25,038 bases of DNA from Bacteroidales bacterium UBA1711 (GTDB lineage Bacteria > Bacteroidota > Bacteroidia > Bacteroidales > P3), in the NCBI GenBank assembly GCA_002317325.1, contig DCJB01000110.1, positions 1 through 25,038 on the forward strand. Reading direction: 5' to 3'. The notes under the pieces were generated by a model. That model did no database searches. It was not told the DNA's origin and saw only the letters and a program-made list of their open reading frames with translations. A program made the translations under genes and the position numbers. Each line of letters starts with the position of its first letter. The first letter of the stretch is position 1. Positions 14,633 through 23,900 of this stretch are shown here, piece after piece.

Positions 14633-16135
14633 ATGAACCACAGAGGCCTCATCTACCTGATATTGGTACCGCTGTTTTTCCTGCTGACCGGGCCCTCCCT
14701 GCTGACCACGGGAATGCCGTTTGACGGGATTGTGTATCACAACATTGCCGCCAACATTGCCGACGGTATCTGCACCGCCTCCGACCTGTCCCACTCGCCG
14801 AGCCTCTACCCCGACTACCACTGCCAGCCGCACGTGGGCTTCGGTTTGATAGCCCTCCACTTTGCCATCTTCGGCAGCACGCTGGCCTCCTATCGGGCCT
14901 ACTGCGCCATCTTCATGCTCGTCTGCAGCCTGCTGCTGCTGAGGCTGTGGCGGCGCTTGGGCTATGAGCTGGCCACAGGCTGGCTGCCTTTGGGACTGTG
15001 GATTCTCGTCCTCGACGTGCCGCTCAATTCGACGTTCAACGCCCTGGGACTCACGCAGACGGCCTTTATCCTGGTGGCCGTGCTGCTGATGCTGCGCTAC
15101 GACAAGAAGCGTAGCACCCGGATACTATGCCAGTGCTTCACGGGATTTTTCCTCTTTTTGGCCTTCCTCACTAAGGACGGTCCGACGCTCTTCGTCCTGA
15201 TACTTCCGTTGTGCATCTGGCTGACGGGACGATTCTACCGCTACGGCTCTGACCCCATGCGGAGGCTGCCCGAGTATGGCCTCGGAGAGGCGTTGGGCTA
15301 CACGGCAATACCCTTGGCGACGGCTGCGGTGTTGAGCGGTCTGCTGCTGCTCCTGCCGTCGGCGAGGCACGACTTCTGCCAGATTATTGCGACCCAATGG
15401 GGGAGCGCCCCGCCATACGACTTGACGCAGGTGACGGGTGTGCGGCTGCTGCCGCACATTGTGACCACCACCCTGCCGGCGTGGGCCGCCGCAGGTGCGG
15501 GCCTTGCAGTGGCATTAGTGCTGCGGCTCGTGCACCGTCCGAGGCAGCGGGGGTACAATGTCGGCCGACGGGCCATACGCCAGAGCGTGCTGCTGATGAT
15601 GGTGGCCCTGTTCGGGGTGCTGCTGCTGCTCATCAGGCGAAAGACCACGGCAGACGACTACATGATAGTGCATCCGCTATTTGCCACTGGGCTGGCCGTG
15701 CTGGTGAACGACGTAGTGGAGCGGTGGTTCAGCCAGACGGGCTACAGGTTCACCATCGGCTTCATGATGCTGGCATTCGTGCTGACGGGTTCGGCCACGG
15801 TGCTCAACTCGGTGCAGTACGGCAAGCCGGGCAGGGACACCGAGATGCAGATGGCCATGCGGGAGTTCCTGCCCAAGATGGAGGGCGAGCGGCGGGCAGC
15901 CATAGCAGACGACCTGCCGGGAGTGGTGCTGGCCCAGGCCTACTACTACCGCGACGGGAGGGTTGATTTGGTGCCCGCAGGTCTGAGCCGGCCGTTGGCC
16001 GGAAAGCCCCGCCACATAGTCACCTCCGACAGGGTGGATACCATACCCGGCTACAGGCCCGAATGCGAAATGCCGGGCTGGCGGCTGTTCGTACTGGCCC
16101 CCGTTGCGGCCGCAACAGACAGCGCCGGCCTGTAG
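14633..16135 (+). CDS. GT-C type integral membrane glycosyltransferase (putative)
   Basis: The 500-residue product has about ten membrane helices. The first loop after helix 1 contains 'GMPFDGIVYHNIAANIADG', the position where GT-C enzymes (ArnT/PMT-like, acting on lipid-phosphate sugars) carry a catalytic acidic residue, here Asp31. A soluble domain of about 100 residues follows the last helix ('MREFLPKMEGERRAAIADD'), also usual in this superfamily. The expected role is to transfer a sugar from a polyprenyl-phosphate donor on the periplasmic side. The acceptor cannot be deduced. It lies between glnS and pheT without its own visible promoter. Confidence 0.65.
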   Translation: MNHRGLIYLILVPLFFLLTGPSLLTTGMPFDGIVYHNIAANIADGICTASDLSHSPSLYPDYHCQPHVGFGLIALHFAIFGSTLASYRAYCAIFMLVCSLLLLRLWRRLGYELATGWLPLGLWILVLDVPLNSTFNALGLTQTAFILVAVLLMLRYDKKRSTRILCQCFTGFFLFLAFLTKDGPTLFVLILPLCIWLTGRFYRYGSDPMRRLPEYGLGEALGYTAIPLATAAVLSGLLLLLPSARHDFCQIIATQWGSAPPYDLTQVTGVRLLPHIVTTTLPAWAAAGAGLAVALVLRLVHRPRQRGYNVGRRAIRQSVLLMMVALFGVLLLLIRRKTTADDYMIVHPLFATGLAVLVNDVVERWFSQTGYRFTIGFMMLAFVLTGSATVLNSVQYGKPGRDTEMQMAMREFLPKMEGERRAAIADDLPGVVLAQAYYYRDGRVDLVPAGLSRPLAGKPRHIVTSDRVDTIPGYRPECEMPGWRLFVLAPVAAATDSAGL

Positions 16136-16250
16136 TCCGGGACCGACGCGCGGCAGCCGTCCCACAGGGCCGCAGGGCTGCGGTAGAACCCCGCCGATAG
16201 AATGGAGGCAGCGGACAAACACAACAGAGAAAGAAAAAAACAGACAACAA

Positions 16251-18719
16251 ATGAAAATATCCTACAAATGGCTGAAGGAGTATGTGGAGACAGACCTTAC
16301 TCCTAACGAATTGGACGACCTACTGACCTTCAGTGGGTTGGAGATAGAAGGCGTGGAACGAGTGGAGAGCATACGAGGGGGGCTGGAACACGTGGTGGTG
16401 GCCCAGGTGCTGACCTGCGAGCCCCACCCCAACAGCGACCACCTGCACGTGACCACCGTCGATGTGGGCGGCGACCGCCCGTTGGACATCGTGTGCGGCG
16501 CGCCCAACGTGGCTGCGGGGCAGAAGGTGGTATGCGCGCAGATTGGCACCAAGATATACACCTCCGAGACGGAGTTCTATGAGATAAAGAAGGGCAAGCT
16601 GCGCGGGGCGGTGAGCGAAGGAATGCTCTGCGCCGCCGACGAGCTGCAGTTGGGTTCGAGCCACGACGGCATAATGGTGCTGCCCGACGATGCCCCCGTG
16701 GGACAGCCCGCCAAAGAATATTTCGGGCTGACCGAAGACTATACCTTGGAGGTGGCCATCACCGCCAACCGCAGCGACGCCACCAGCCACATAGGCGTGG
16801 CCCGCGACGTGGTGGCCGTGCTCAACACCCGCCGGCAGCGGTGCGAGAGCACCATCCGCCGTCCCGAGATATGGGAGGGCGAAGGCAGCGGCGAGGGCAT
16901 AGGCGTGACGGTGGAAGAACCCGACCTCTGCCCCCGCTACAGCGGCATCACCTTGGAGAACGTCAGGGTGGCCGACTCGCCCGAGTGGCTTCAGACGAGG
17001 CTCCGCACCGTGGGCATCCGCCCCATCAACAACGTGGTGGACGTGACTAACTATGTGCTGATGGAGGTGGGACAGCCCATGCACGCCTTCGACGCCGACA
17101 AGATAGCCGGCGGGCGCGTGGTGGTGAAGCGGCTGCCCGAAGGCACCCCCTTCGTCACCCTCGACGGCGTGGAGCGCAAGCTCGACTCCCGCGACTTGAT
17201 GATTTGCAATGAGGAAGAGGGAATGTGCATTGCCGGCGTGTTCGGCGGCGAGAAGAGCGGCGTGACGGCAGCCACGCGGCGGGTGTTTCTCGAGAGCGCC
17301 TACTTCAACCCGATGAGCATACGCAAGACCAGCAAGCGCCACACGCTGAAGACCGACGCCTCGTTCCGCTATGAGCGGGGCTGCGACCCCAACATCACCC
17401 TGTGGGCGCTGCGGCGGGCCGTGCGGCTGCTGCAGGAGGTGGCGGGCGCAAGCGTGGCTTCCGCCATCGTTGACATATACCCCGCCCCGATAGAGAAGGC
17501 CGAAGTGGAGATAAACTACCGCCGAATCTTCAGCCTCATAGGGCAGGAGCTGCCCAAAGAGGCCATACGCACCGCGCTGCAGTCTCTGGAGATAGAGATT
17601 GTTCGCGAAGACGCTGAGGGTATGCTGCTGCGCATACCCACCTGCAAGGTGGATGTGACGCGCGAGTGCGACGTGGTGGAGGAAATTATGCGCATTTACG
17701 GCTACAACAACATCCATGTGGATCAGCGTATCAGTAGCTGCCTTAGCTTCGACAAAAAGCCCAATCCCCGCCGTCTGCAGAACATAGTGAGCGATTTGCT
17801 CACCGACAATGGCTTCTCCGAAATCATGAACAACTCGCTCACCAAGTCGGAATACTACGACGGCAACCCCGACTTCGACCCCGAGCGCTGTGTGCAGATT
17901 CTCAACCCGCTGAGTCGCGAGTTGAACGTCATGCGGCAGACCCTCCTCTACGGCGGCTTGGAGTGCGTGGCCCGCAACCTCAACTACAAGATACTCGACC
18001 AGAAGATGTACGAGTTCGGCCGTACCTATGTGCGGACGGGCTGCGAAGACGAGGGCGCGGGCGTGACCAAGCGCTACTGCGAGACGCAGCACCTGGCCAT
18101 CTTCATGACCGGCAGTGCTACCGGCGAGAGCTGGAGAATGAAGAGCGAGCCGGTTGATTTCTTCTTGCTCAAGAGCCACGTGATGAACATACTCCGCCGT
18201 ATGCGCATCAACATGGGGCGGCTGCAGGCCATTCCCGCTGCGGAGAAATACTATGCCGAAGGGCTCTCCTTGGTGTTCAAGGACAGCAAGAAGGTGCTCT
18301 GCTCCTTAGGCCGCCTGAGCAAAGAGACCCTCAAGAAGGGCGACTGTCGGCAGGAGGTGTTCTATGCCGACATTGACTGGACGCTGCTGCTGAAGAGCTA
18401 CCCCGACAAAGAGGTGCTGTATGCCGAAGTGCCCAAGTACCCCGAAGTGCGACGCGACTTGGCGCTCGTCCTCGAAAAGAAGGTGACATTTGCCGAGATA
18501 GAGCAGTTGGCCTTGAATAGCGAGAAGAAGCTGCTGAAGCGGGTGAGCCTCTTCGACGTGTATGAGGGCAAGGGCATTGCCGAGGGCATGAAGTCATACG
18601 CCCTGAGCTTTGTGCTGCAGGACAAGGAGAAGACCCTCAACGACAAGCAGATTGAGGCCGTGATGGCCAAGTTGCAGAAGAACTTGGAGAGCCAGCTCGG
18701 AGCCAGGATTCGCGGCTGA
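16251..18719 (+). CDS. pheT: Phenylalanyl-tRNA synthetase beta subunit
   Basis: The 822-residue product is the beta subunit of the alpha2-beta2 enzyme. In order it has an N-terminal 'MKISYKWLKEYVE' segment; an EMAP-like tRNA-binding domain (about 42-150, 'VAQVLTCEPHPNSDHLHV'); the B3/B4 editing domain (about 210-390, with 'RPINNVVDVTNYVLMEVGQP'); B5 (about 400-475); a catalytic-like core; and the C-terminal FDX-ACB anticodon domain (about 728-821, 'VPKYPEVRRDLALVLE'). The frame is open back to 16104, but the ATG at 16251 gives the universal PheT N-terminus. pheS is not in this window; in Bacteroidota the two genes are often unlinked. A small CCGCAG/CTGCGG hairpin sits in the 115-nt gap upstream. 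Confidence 0.97.
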   Translation: MKISYKWLKEYVETDLTPNELDDLLTFSGLEIEGVERVESIRGGLEHVVVAQVLTCEPHPNSDHLHVTTVDVGGDRPLDIVCGAPNVAAGQKVVCAQIGTKIYTSETEFYEIKKGKLRGAVSEGMLCAADELQLGSSHDGIMVLPDDAPVGQPAKEYFGLTEDYTLEVAITANRSDATSHIGVARDVVAVLNTRRQRCESTIRRPEIWEGEGSGEGIGVTVEEPDLCPRYSGITLENVRVADSPEWLQTRLRTVGIRPINNVVDVTNYVLMEVGQPMHAFDADKIAGGRVVVKRLPEGTPFVTLDGVERKLDSRDLMICNEEEGMCIAGVFGGEKSGVTAATRRVFLESAYFNPMSIRKTSKRHTLKTDASFRYERGCDPNITLWALRRAVRLLQEVAGASVASAIVDIYPAPIEKAEVEINYRRIFSLIGQELPKEAIRTALQSLEIEIVREDAEGMLLRIPTCKVDVTRECDVVEEIMRIYGYNNIHVDQRISSCLSFDKKPNPRRLQNIVSDLLTDNGFSEIMNNSLTKSEYYDGNPDFDPERCVQILNPLSRELNVMRQTLLYGGLECVARNLNYKILDQKMYEFGRTYVRTGCEDEGAGVTKRYCETQHLAIFMTGSATGESWRMKSEPVDFFLLKSHVMNILRRMRINMGRLQAIPAAEKYYAEGLSLVFKDSKKVLCSLGRLSKETLKKGDCRQEVFYADIDWTLLLKSYPDKEVLYAEVPKYPEVRRDLALVLEKKVTFAEIEQLALNSEKKLLKRVSLFDVYEGKGIAEGMKSYALSFVLQDKEKTLNDKQIEAVMAKLQKNLESQLGARIRG

Positions 18720-18731
18720 CCCCGCAGGAGG

Positions 18732-19157
18732 ATGAAGGTGGAAAAGGGGCTGCTGAGGTACGACACCAAGGTGCTGATGGCGCTGTCCAAATCGATTGGC
18801 GGGAGCGTGCAGTTCTTCCAGTGGTTGGTGGAGGCGGGATACCCCGAGTTGGCGGCCTTTTCCAACTTTCTGCAAGACGACGTGGAGGCGGAGCAGTGGC
18901 TGGTGAGGAACCAGTTTCACTGGTTGGGGCTGCTCAGTCACGCCATTGACGGCGACCCGCGGTCGCGGGAGTGGGTTCGGAAGCAGATGCATCAGGCCAA
19001 CTTGATGTTCGTCTTGGCCTGCCGGGACGACGAGAAGGCCATTTCGTGGCTGCGGTTCATGCGGCTCGAAATACTCGAGGTGGTGGCGGGTGAGGTGCGC
19101 GCGTTGCGCAACAAGCAGGAGCTGGATCGAAGCTACCCCTACAAGATGAATTATTGA
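18732..19157 (+). CDS. Conserved-looking soluble protein of unknown function
   Basis: The product is 139-141 residues, without signal peptide or membrane helices, mostly helical, rich in Trp and Phe ('GGSVQFFQWLVEAGYPELAAF', 'EQWLVRNQFHWLGLLSHAI'). I do not recognise a family. It begins 12 nt after pheT. An AGGAGG motif (18726-18731) touches the ATG at 18732, which is too close for normal initiation. The in-frame GTG at 18738 has a 6-nt spacing and could be the true start. The tight coupling to pheT and the regular coding character support a real gene. Confidence 0.75.
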   Translation: MKVEKGLLRYDTKVLMALSKSIGGSVQFFQWLVEAGYPELAAFSNFLQDDVEAEQWLVRNQFHWLGLLSHAIDGDPRSREWVRKQMHQANLMFVLACRDDEKAISWLRFMRLEILEVVAGEVRALRNKQELDRSYPYKMNY

Positions 19158-19159
19158 CC

Positions 19160-19199
19160 CCCAGCCTTCTGCGGCTGGGCGCACGAGTCGCGACGACTC
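19160..19199. other. Two small hairpins between the 18732 gene and rluB
   Basis: CCCAGCC/GGCTGGG (19160-19166 with 19173-19179) and GAGTCG/CGACTC (19185-19190 with 19194-19199) lie in tandem after the stop codon. No T run follows, so they are probably not a full terminator. They may affect mRNA processing between the two genes. Confidence 0.4.
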
Positions 19200-19234
19200 C
19201 ATAGAAACAAACGCAAGAAAGACAACTCAACAAG

Positions 19235-20488
19235 ATGGAAGAAAAGAGATTCCAGAAACGCCAGGAACCGAAGGGACGCGCCTACGGTTCGGCTGGCAGC
19301 AGAGGGGGCCGCCCCGGTGCGGGCGCTTCCGACAACCGGGAGAGACCTTGGAAGAAAGAGAACGGCCGTCCCAACAAGTACGCCGCCGACCGCCGCGGGC
19401 GGGCGGAACAGCCGTGGAAGCACGACGACCGCCGCGAGCGGACGGAACAGAACGGGGACGGGAAGCCGGCATTCGCCCCCCGTTTCAGAAAAGAGCGAGA
19501 CGGACAGGGCGGCGGACGCAACCGGGCGGCCTTCAAGCCCCGCTTCGACCGCGAGGGCGGAGAACAGGGCGGCGGACGCAACCGGGCGGCTTTTAAGCCC
19601 CGCTACGACCGTGAGGGCGGAGAACAGGGCGGCGGACGCAACCGGGCGGCCTTCAAGCCCCGCTATGACCGTGAGGGCGGGGCGACGCACCGGTTGAGGC
19701 AGCCGAGGGCCGCAGAAGGCTTGGAAATGGCTCAGGCGAGGGCGCAGGAGGCTGCCCCGGCGCACAAGAAAGTCTGCGAGACCATACGGCTGAACCGATA
19801 CATTGCCAACGCCGGCATCTGCTCGCGCCGCGAGGCGGACAAGCTTATTGCCGCGGGCAGCGTGATGGTGAACGGCAAGGTGGTGACGGAGATGGGTTTT
19901 CAGGTGCACGAAGGCGACAAGGTGAACTACGGCGGCGAGACCCTCTCCTGTGAGCGGAAGCGCTACTTCCTGCTCAACAAGCCCAAGGGGTATATCACCA
20001 CCCTTGACGACCCCCAGTGCCGTGAAACGGTGATGATGCTGATAGACAGCGCCTGCCCGGAACGCATTTACCCCGTGGGGCGCCTCGACCGCAACACTAC
20101 CGGCCTGTTGCTCTTCACCAACGACGGCGACTTGGCCAAACGCCTCACCCATCCCAGCTCGGGCGTGTATAAAATCTACCACGTGGAGGTTGACCGGCCT
20201 GTCAGCCACGAGGATATGCGGCAGATGCTCGAAGGCATAGAGTTGGAAGACGGACCCATACGCGTCGATGACGTGCAGTACGCCGAAGGCGCCAACGACA
20301 AGCGCATAGTGGGCGTGGCACTGCACTCGGGCAAGAACCGCATTGTCAGGCGCATATTTGAGCATTTCGGATACAATATCCACAAGTTGGACCGCGTGGT
20401 GTTTGCCGGCCTCACCAAGAAGGACGTGCCCCGCGGCCGCTATCGCGAACTGACTGAGAAAGAGGTGGGATTTCTGAAGATGATATAG
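19235..20488 (+). CDS. rluB: RsuA/RluB-family rRNA pseudouridine synthase with long RG-rich N-terminal extension
   Basis: The 417-residue product isomerises a uridine in rRNA to pseudouridine. An S4 RNA-binding domain starts near residue 183 ('IRLNRYIANAGICSRREAD'). The catalytic block is 'PVGRLDRNTTGLLLFTNDGD' with nucleophile Asp285. The C-terminal 'GKNRIVRRIFEHFGYNIHKLDR' is typical of the RsuA/RluB branch. The first 175 residues or so form a disordered, Arg/Gly/Lys-rich tail with three nearly identical 20-residue units (about 90-149). Such basic tails occur in Bacteroidota members and probably bind RNA. The choice of RluB over RluE/RluF/RsuA is by analogy and not proven. Confidence 0.9.
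   Translation: MEEKRFQKRQEPKGRAYGSAGSRGGRPGAGASDNRERPWKKENGRPNKYAADRRGRAEQPWKHDDRRERTEQNGDGKPAFAPRFRKERDGQGGGRNRAAFKPRFDREGGEQGGGRNRAAFKPRYDREGGEQGGGRNRAAFKPRYDREGGATHRLRQPRAAEGLEMAQARAQEAAPAHKKVCETIRLNRYIANAGICSRREADKLIAAGSVMVNGKVVTEMGFQVHEGDKVNYGGETLSCERKRYFLLNKPKGYITTLDDPQCRETVMMLIDSACPERIYPVGRLDRNTTGLLLFTNDGDLAKRLTHPSSGVYKIYHVEVDRPVSHEDMRQMLEGIELEDGPIRVDDVQYAEGANDKRIVGVALHSGKNRIVRRIFEHFGYNIHKLDRVVFAGLTKKDVPRGRYRELTEKEVGFLKMI
19501..19680 (+). repeat. Three in-frame 60-bp tandem repeats inside rluB
   Basis: Three consecutive 60-nt units at 19501, 19561 and 19621 differ at only a few bases. Each encodes a unit of the form QGGGRNRAAFKPR, aromatic, DREGG. The differences are mostly synonymous (Phe TTC versus TTT; Tyr TAC versus TAT), with one Phe/Tyr change. 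Because the period is a multiple of three, copy-number change would keep the enzyme in frame. Confidence 0.95.
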
Positions 20489-20523
20489 CCGGCCGACGGC
20501 CGTGTATGAATACCGCCCCATCG

Positions 20524-20555
20524 GGCCCGGCAGCACTGTCTGCCGGGCCTTTTTT
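20524..20555 (+). terminator. Intrinsic terminator after rluB
   Basis: GGCCCGGCAG (20524-20533) and CTGCCGGGCC (20540-20549) form a 10-bp GC stem with a 6-nt loop, directly followed by six T (20550-20555). It closes the glnS-to-rluB cluster. Confidence 0.93.
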
Positions 20556-20612
20556 CGCAGAGGATAGGGATGATTGTGAATTTAGTATTCAGAGTTCCGG
20601 GGGCGGGGGAAT

Positions 20613-20640
20613 AATTAAGAATTAATAATTTAGAATTAAT
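20613..20640. repeat. AT-rich heptanucleotide array, 4 units of AATTWAK
   Basis: The units AATTAAG, AATTAAT, AATTTAG and AATTAAT follow each other in exact 7-nt register. This is the third heptad array in the window, with a sequence different from the other two. It lies between the rluB terminator and the G-rich tract. Confidence 0.65.
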
Positions 20641-20656
20641 TGACAATCAACTGAAC

Positions 20657-20684
20657 GGGGGTAGGGACGGGGCGGGGGCGGGGG
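20657..20684 (+). other. Canonical G-quadruplex motif upstream of the giant repeat-protein gene
   Basis: The plus strand has G runs of 5, 3, 4, 5 and 5 separated by TA, AC, C and C. This satisfies the G3+N1-7 rule with very short loops, which predicts a stable structure. A further pair of G5 runs lies at about 20598-20610. The tract is about 145 nt before the predicted -7 box at 20829. Confidence 0.75.
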
Positions 20685-20828
20685 AGGCGCAGGAGAGGTT
20701 TTGGGTGGAGTCTGGGCGGAGGTGCAGGTGGCTTTTGCCGGTGGTGCTGAGTACCTTCAGCAGAGGCTTCTTGCAACTGGTTTTTTTCGTGCCGGCAGTA
20801 TTTTTATTTTTATATAAAATAATTTTTG

Positions 20829-20836
20829 TATTTTTG
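20829..20836 (+). promoter_or_regulatory. Probable -7 box of the giant repeat-protein gene
   Basis: TATTTTTG matches TAnnTTTG and lies in a very AT-rich stretch (20798-20835). No TTG was found at -33, but the T-rich run there may substitute. The leader would be about 80 nt. Confidence 0.55.
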
Positions 20837-20914
20837 CAGTGCTTGGTATGGGGTGCATTGTACCCTGACTATAGCGTATTTGACTGTAAACGAAACTGAA
20901 CGAACATACATATC

Positions 20915-20920
20915 GGAGGT
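20915..20920 (+). promoter_or_regulatory. Unusually strong Shine-Dalgarno before the repeat-protein gene
   Basis: GGAGGT lies three bases before the ATG at 20924. Most other genes in this window lack any clear Shine-Dalgarno, as is normal for Bacteroidota. It fixes the start of this gene and the signal peptide that follows. Confidence 0.6.
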
Positions 20921-20923
20921 AAT

Positions 20924-23900
20924 ATGAAACGCATAAAACCATTTCAACTCCTTCTTGCTCTCGCTCTGTGGCTGTTCGGCGGGGTGAATGCCGCCATGTC
21001 TCAGGACATTATAGACCTCAACATACGCCCCTTGTCTGCCGGACTGCAGAACAGCGGCGGGCAGGGCGGCCCGCGGATTGACACCAACTATTTCGACCCG
21101 GGTAACAGTACATGGTACACCACCGTGTACGACACTGTGTGCGACCGATTTTCAATGACCGACGACGACGGCTATCACGAGTTCAGAACCCCCGGGTCGG
21201 GGAGCTACCAGTTCTACTTCTACACCCGGCAGGGCTTCGACTCGCTCGTGACGGTCTATTTCTTCATCAAGACCAGCACGGGACACCTGCTCACACAGAC
21301 GGCTTGCGACTCTTTCCTTTGGGTGCTGAACCACACCACCTACTACGTATCAGGCGACTACAACTATTCCCACACCGACAAAACCAACGTTCAGGGTTGC
21401 GACTCGGTGGAGATTCTCCGCTTGTCGGTCTTTCACAGCCACAGCGTTGAGACCAGCGACACGGCCTGTAACTCATACAACTGGGGCCGCGGCTTCTCCC
21501 ACCTGACTACCAGCGGCGACTATGTGAAGAGGCTGCAGACTAACCCCGGCGGCTGCGACTCGACTATCACCCTGCACCTGACTATCTACTACAGCGACAC
21601 CGTGACCGATGTGCAGAACGTCTGCGACTCTTACACTTGGAACGGTACCACCTACACCAGCAGCACCACGGTGGTGAGGACGTTCCAGAACATTCACACC
21701 TGCGACTCGGTAGTCACCCTCGCCCTGACGGTGCGGCATCGCAGTTTCGCTCCCGACGAGACGCGCAGCGTGTGCGACCGCTATGTGTGGCACGGCAGCA
21801 CCTACACCGTCTCGGGCACCTACAGCGACACGCTGTTCGGCGGCAACAGACAGGGGTGCGACTCCATCAGCCGGCTCAACCTCACCATCCGCCGCAGCAA
21901 TTCGTACACCCTCGTGGATCAGGCGTGCGACTCCTACACGTGGGACGTGAGCAACTTTGGCGGCGGCGGCACCTACACCCGCGGCGTATATACCGCCTCG
22001 ACCACCGCGCCCTATCCCACCGCCACGGTGACCAACCGCGCCAACTGCGACTCAGTCATCACCCTGCACCTCACCGTCAACTACAGCGACCACACGGGCA
22101 GCGACGCCGCCAACGTGTGCGACAGCATCGTGTGGAACGGAAGCACCTATCGGACCACGGGCAACTACCCATACGCCACGTACACCACAAAGGGCTGCGA
22201 CTCCACCTGCACCCTCCACCTCACCGTCCGCAACAGCACCGTGGGCACCCACGCCGTCACGGCGTGCGACCAGTACACCTGGCGGGTGGCCAACGCCGAC
22301 CTCACGAATCCGAGGACGCGCGGCAGCTACACCACGGGCAACAGCACCGACACCGCCATGGTGGTGAACGCCGTGGGGTGCGACAGCACCGTGCGGCTGC
22401 GGCTGACGGTGAACCACAAGTCCTTCGGCACCGACACACAGACGGCGTGCGACTCCTACACCTGGACCAACGGCACCACCTACACCGCCTCGACCAACAC
22501 CCCCCGCGACACCCACACCAACGCCGCGGGTTGCGACAGCATTGTGACGCTGAACCTGACCATCAGGCACAGCACCCATGCGGCGGAGAGCGTGACGCGC
22601 TGCGACTCCTACACCTGGCACGGCACCCCCTACACCGCCTCGGGCATTTACACCTACGACTACACCAACGCTGCCGGCTGCCCCTCTACCGACACGCTCC
22701 ACCTGACCATCAACCACTCGGCGGCCACGGTGCAGACCGAGACCGCCTGCGACCGATACACCTGGATAAACGGCATCACCTATACCGCCAGCACCACCTC
22801 GCCCACCCACATGCTGCACACCATCCACGGCTGCGACTCGGTGGTGAACCTGCACCTCACGGTGAACCACAGCAGCAGCGCCTCGTTTGCCGACACTGCT
22901 TGCGAGGGGAGCACCTACCATTGGCAGGGTGCGAATTACACCGTGTCGGGCTTCTACCACCAAACACGCCCCAACGCGGCTGGCTGCGACAGCAATATGA
23001 CGCTCGCGCTCCTCTTCATCAGCCACAACTCCTACACCACCACCGCCACCAGCTGCGACAGCTACCGCTGGAACGGCCGCGACTACTACTCCAGCACCAC
23101 CGACACGGTATGGCTGACCAACAAGTGGGGGTGCGACAGCTTGGACGTGCTGTGCCTGACCGTACACCACTCCCACCCCTTCACCGACAGCCACTCGCCC
23201 TGCGACAGCCTCCGCTGGATTGACGGCAACCTCTACACCGCCGACAACCACACGGCCACCAAGATGCTCCGCACCACCGAGGGCTGCGACTCGTTGGTCA
23301 CGCTGGACCTGACCCTCCGCCACAGCACCAGCGGCATCGACGCAGTGGAGGCGTGCGACCAGTACGCCTGGCACGGCACCACCTACACGAGCAGCACCAC
23401 CACTCCCACTTTCCGCACCACCAACGCCGCAGGCTGCGACAGCACCGCCACCCTCCACCTCACCATCTACCGCCGCAACTTGAGCGGCACCGTCAACGCC
23501 AATGTGTGCGACAGCTACACGTGGCACGACAGCACATACTCCCAAACGCCCGCCACGCCGCCGACCTATAGCACCACCACCGTACACGGCTGCGACTCGA
23601 TCTGCACCCTTTACCTGACGGTGCGGCACAACAGCAACGCGGCATTCGCCGCCACAGCGTGCGACTCCTACATTTGGAACAACCACGGGAGCAGCCAGAC
23701 CTACACCGCCACAGGCACCTATACCCACGCCTACAACAGCACCAGCAACTGCCCCAGCGTCGATACGCTGCACCTGACTGTCCATTATAAGAACCTCGGC
23801 GGCTACGGGAGCGGCGATGCGTGCGACAGCGTGGTGTGGGGCGACAGCACCTACTACGCCACGGGGGTCTATCGCTACCCCACCCACACGGTGCACGGCT

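Noticed and set aside
16320..18179. A 619-codon minus-strand frame opposite pheT
   Set aside because: It is a His/Val/Leu-rich shadow of a clear PheT coding region.
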